Below, piece by piece: positions 5,836 to 6,339 of a stretch of 6,339 nt of DNA. Both the position numbers and the translations under genes were made by a program. The notes beneath the pieces are model-generated. The model searched no databases. It worked only from the letters and a program-made list of their open reading frames with translations, and was not told the origin of the DNA. Each line of letters begins with the position of its first letter. The first letter of the stretch is position 1. The DNA is from Lentisphaeria bacterium (GTDB lineage Bacteria > Verrucomicrobiota > Lentisphaeria > Oligosphaerales > Oligosphaeraceae), in assembly GCA_028699735.1 (NCBI GenBank), contig JAQVUB010000078.1:2389-8727 (forward strand), written 5' to 3'.

Positions 5836-6339
5836 ATGATCAACACCCTGCTGAAAACATTGTTCGGATCTCCGCTGATCCCAGCCCGGCAAACGCAGAA
5901 ACGTGCTGCTGCCACGGGTGCGGACTGGGCGGCTCTGGCTCAGACCGCCGGCTCTGGCAGTGTCACCGTTTATGATCCGCAGGGAATCCCCCTGTTTCTG
6001 AAGCAGGGTGACGAGGTGGCGCGCGGTGGTGAAGGAGTCATCTACCGCTTCGCGAAGAACCCCCATGTCCTGATCAAGGTCTGCAAGCCGGAGACCCTTG
6101 CCGACCCGGAAAAACGGACGGTGTTCCGTTCGCGCCTGGCGGCCATGTGCGCCTTGACCGATTGCCGGGAAGCGGATTTTCTTGCCTGGCCGCTGATGCC
6201 GGTGCTGGACTCGCATGGCGGAGCCATTGGCTTCGTCATGCGGAAATGCACCGGACGCACCCTGCGGGCATTGCTTGCCCCGATGCAGGTCAAGCGATTT
6301 TTTCCGGGTTGGAACAGAATTCATGTGACGCAAGTCGCG
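5836..6339 (+). CDS. N-terminal part of a YegI/TerY-associated-type protein kinase (3' end outside window)
   Basis: The frame has no stop from 5773 to the window end; from ATG 5836 it gives 168 residues. Residues 1-55 are an N-terminal extension. The kinase fold starts near residue 56 (LKQGDEVARGGEGVIYRF): the glycine-rich loop is RGGEGVIY (63-70) and the ATP-binding lysine is K81 in LIKVCKPE. Then come LAAMCAL, the WPLMPVL segment (118-124) and GFVMRKCTGRTLRALL (132-147), a hinge-like pattern known from the kinases found with PP2C phosphatases and TerY-like vWA proteins, followed by RFFPGWN. Catalytic HxD and DFG loops lie beyond the window, so activity cannot be judged. The ATG has no ribosome site; GTG at 5806 and TTG at 5827 are in-frame alternatives inside a repeat. 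It follows the three small genes in the same direction and probably belongs to their transcript. A phosphatase and vWA gene may follow outside. Confidence 0.75.
   Translation, partial: MINTLLKTLFGSPLIPARQTQKRAAATGADWAALAQTAGSGSVTVYDPQGIPLFLKQGDEVARGGEGVIYRFAKNPHVLIKVCKPETLADPEKRTVFRSRLAAMCALTDCREADFLAWPLMPVLDSHGGAIGFVMRKCTGRTLRALLAPMQVKRFFPGWNRIHVTQVA

Noticed and set aside
5830..6333. 167-residue minus-strand open frame
   Set aside because: It is antisense to the kinase, whose glycine-rich loop and lysine are clear on the plus strand.

Overview
The window looks like chromosomal DNA from a bacterium with coding GC above 50% and long intergenic stretches full of palindromic repeats. Two repeat styles stand out: a GC-rich GCCGGC-gtctc-GCCGGC unit, and an A-rich AACAACGAAAA...CACGAAA...CGAAAA unit. 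From memory, such repeats are common between genes in the Planctomycetes-Verrucomicrobia-Lentisphaerae group (for example Victivallis-like gut bacteria). That assignment is a guess; no rRNA or marker gene is present. Strong AGGAG ribosome sites precede most genes.

Layout. (1) 1-340, + strand: the 3' end of an AT-rich gene whose C-terminus resembles the winged-helix tail of RecG-like/AlbA-type ATP-binding proteins. (2) 341-1646: about 1.3 kb with no convincing gene. It holds one copy of the A-rich repeat, a terminator-like hairpin and a 64-bp-arm inverted repeat. (3) 1647-4244, - strand: a two-gene operon, a WYL-domain regulator followed with no gap (TAA then ATG) by a NERD nuclease-superfamily 1 helicase fusion. 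A plausible promoter and an 11-bp-arm operator overlapping its -35 box lie at 4281-4330. This pairing is typical of regulated genome-defence or DNA-processing modules. (4) 4245-4628: a divergent control region with a 23-bp palindrome, a possible short ORF (4402-4632) and a hairpin with arms of about 40 bases built from two inverted copies of the A-rich repeat. (5) 4629-5772, + strand: three small genes with no known function (a helical protein, a two-CxxC zinc ribbon and a 162-residue protein). (6) 5836-end: the N-terminal part of a protein kinase of the YegI/TerY-associated type, cut by the window edge and therefore easy to miss.

Working together. The WYL protein probably senses a ligand or DNA signal and controls its own operon, including the NERD helicase. 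The small genes and the kinase read away from the same divergent region, so both arms could share control. In other bacteria kinases of this type act with a PP2C phosphatase and a TerY-like vWA protein; those would lie beyond 6339 if this locus follows the pattern. The most interesting unexplained parts are the three small genes before the kinase, the operator candidate, and the palindrome lying inside an otherwise well-signalled short ORF.
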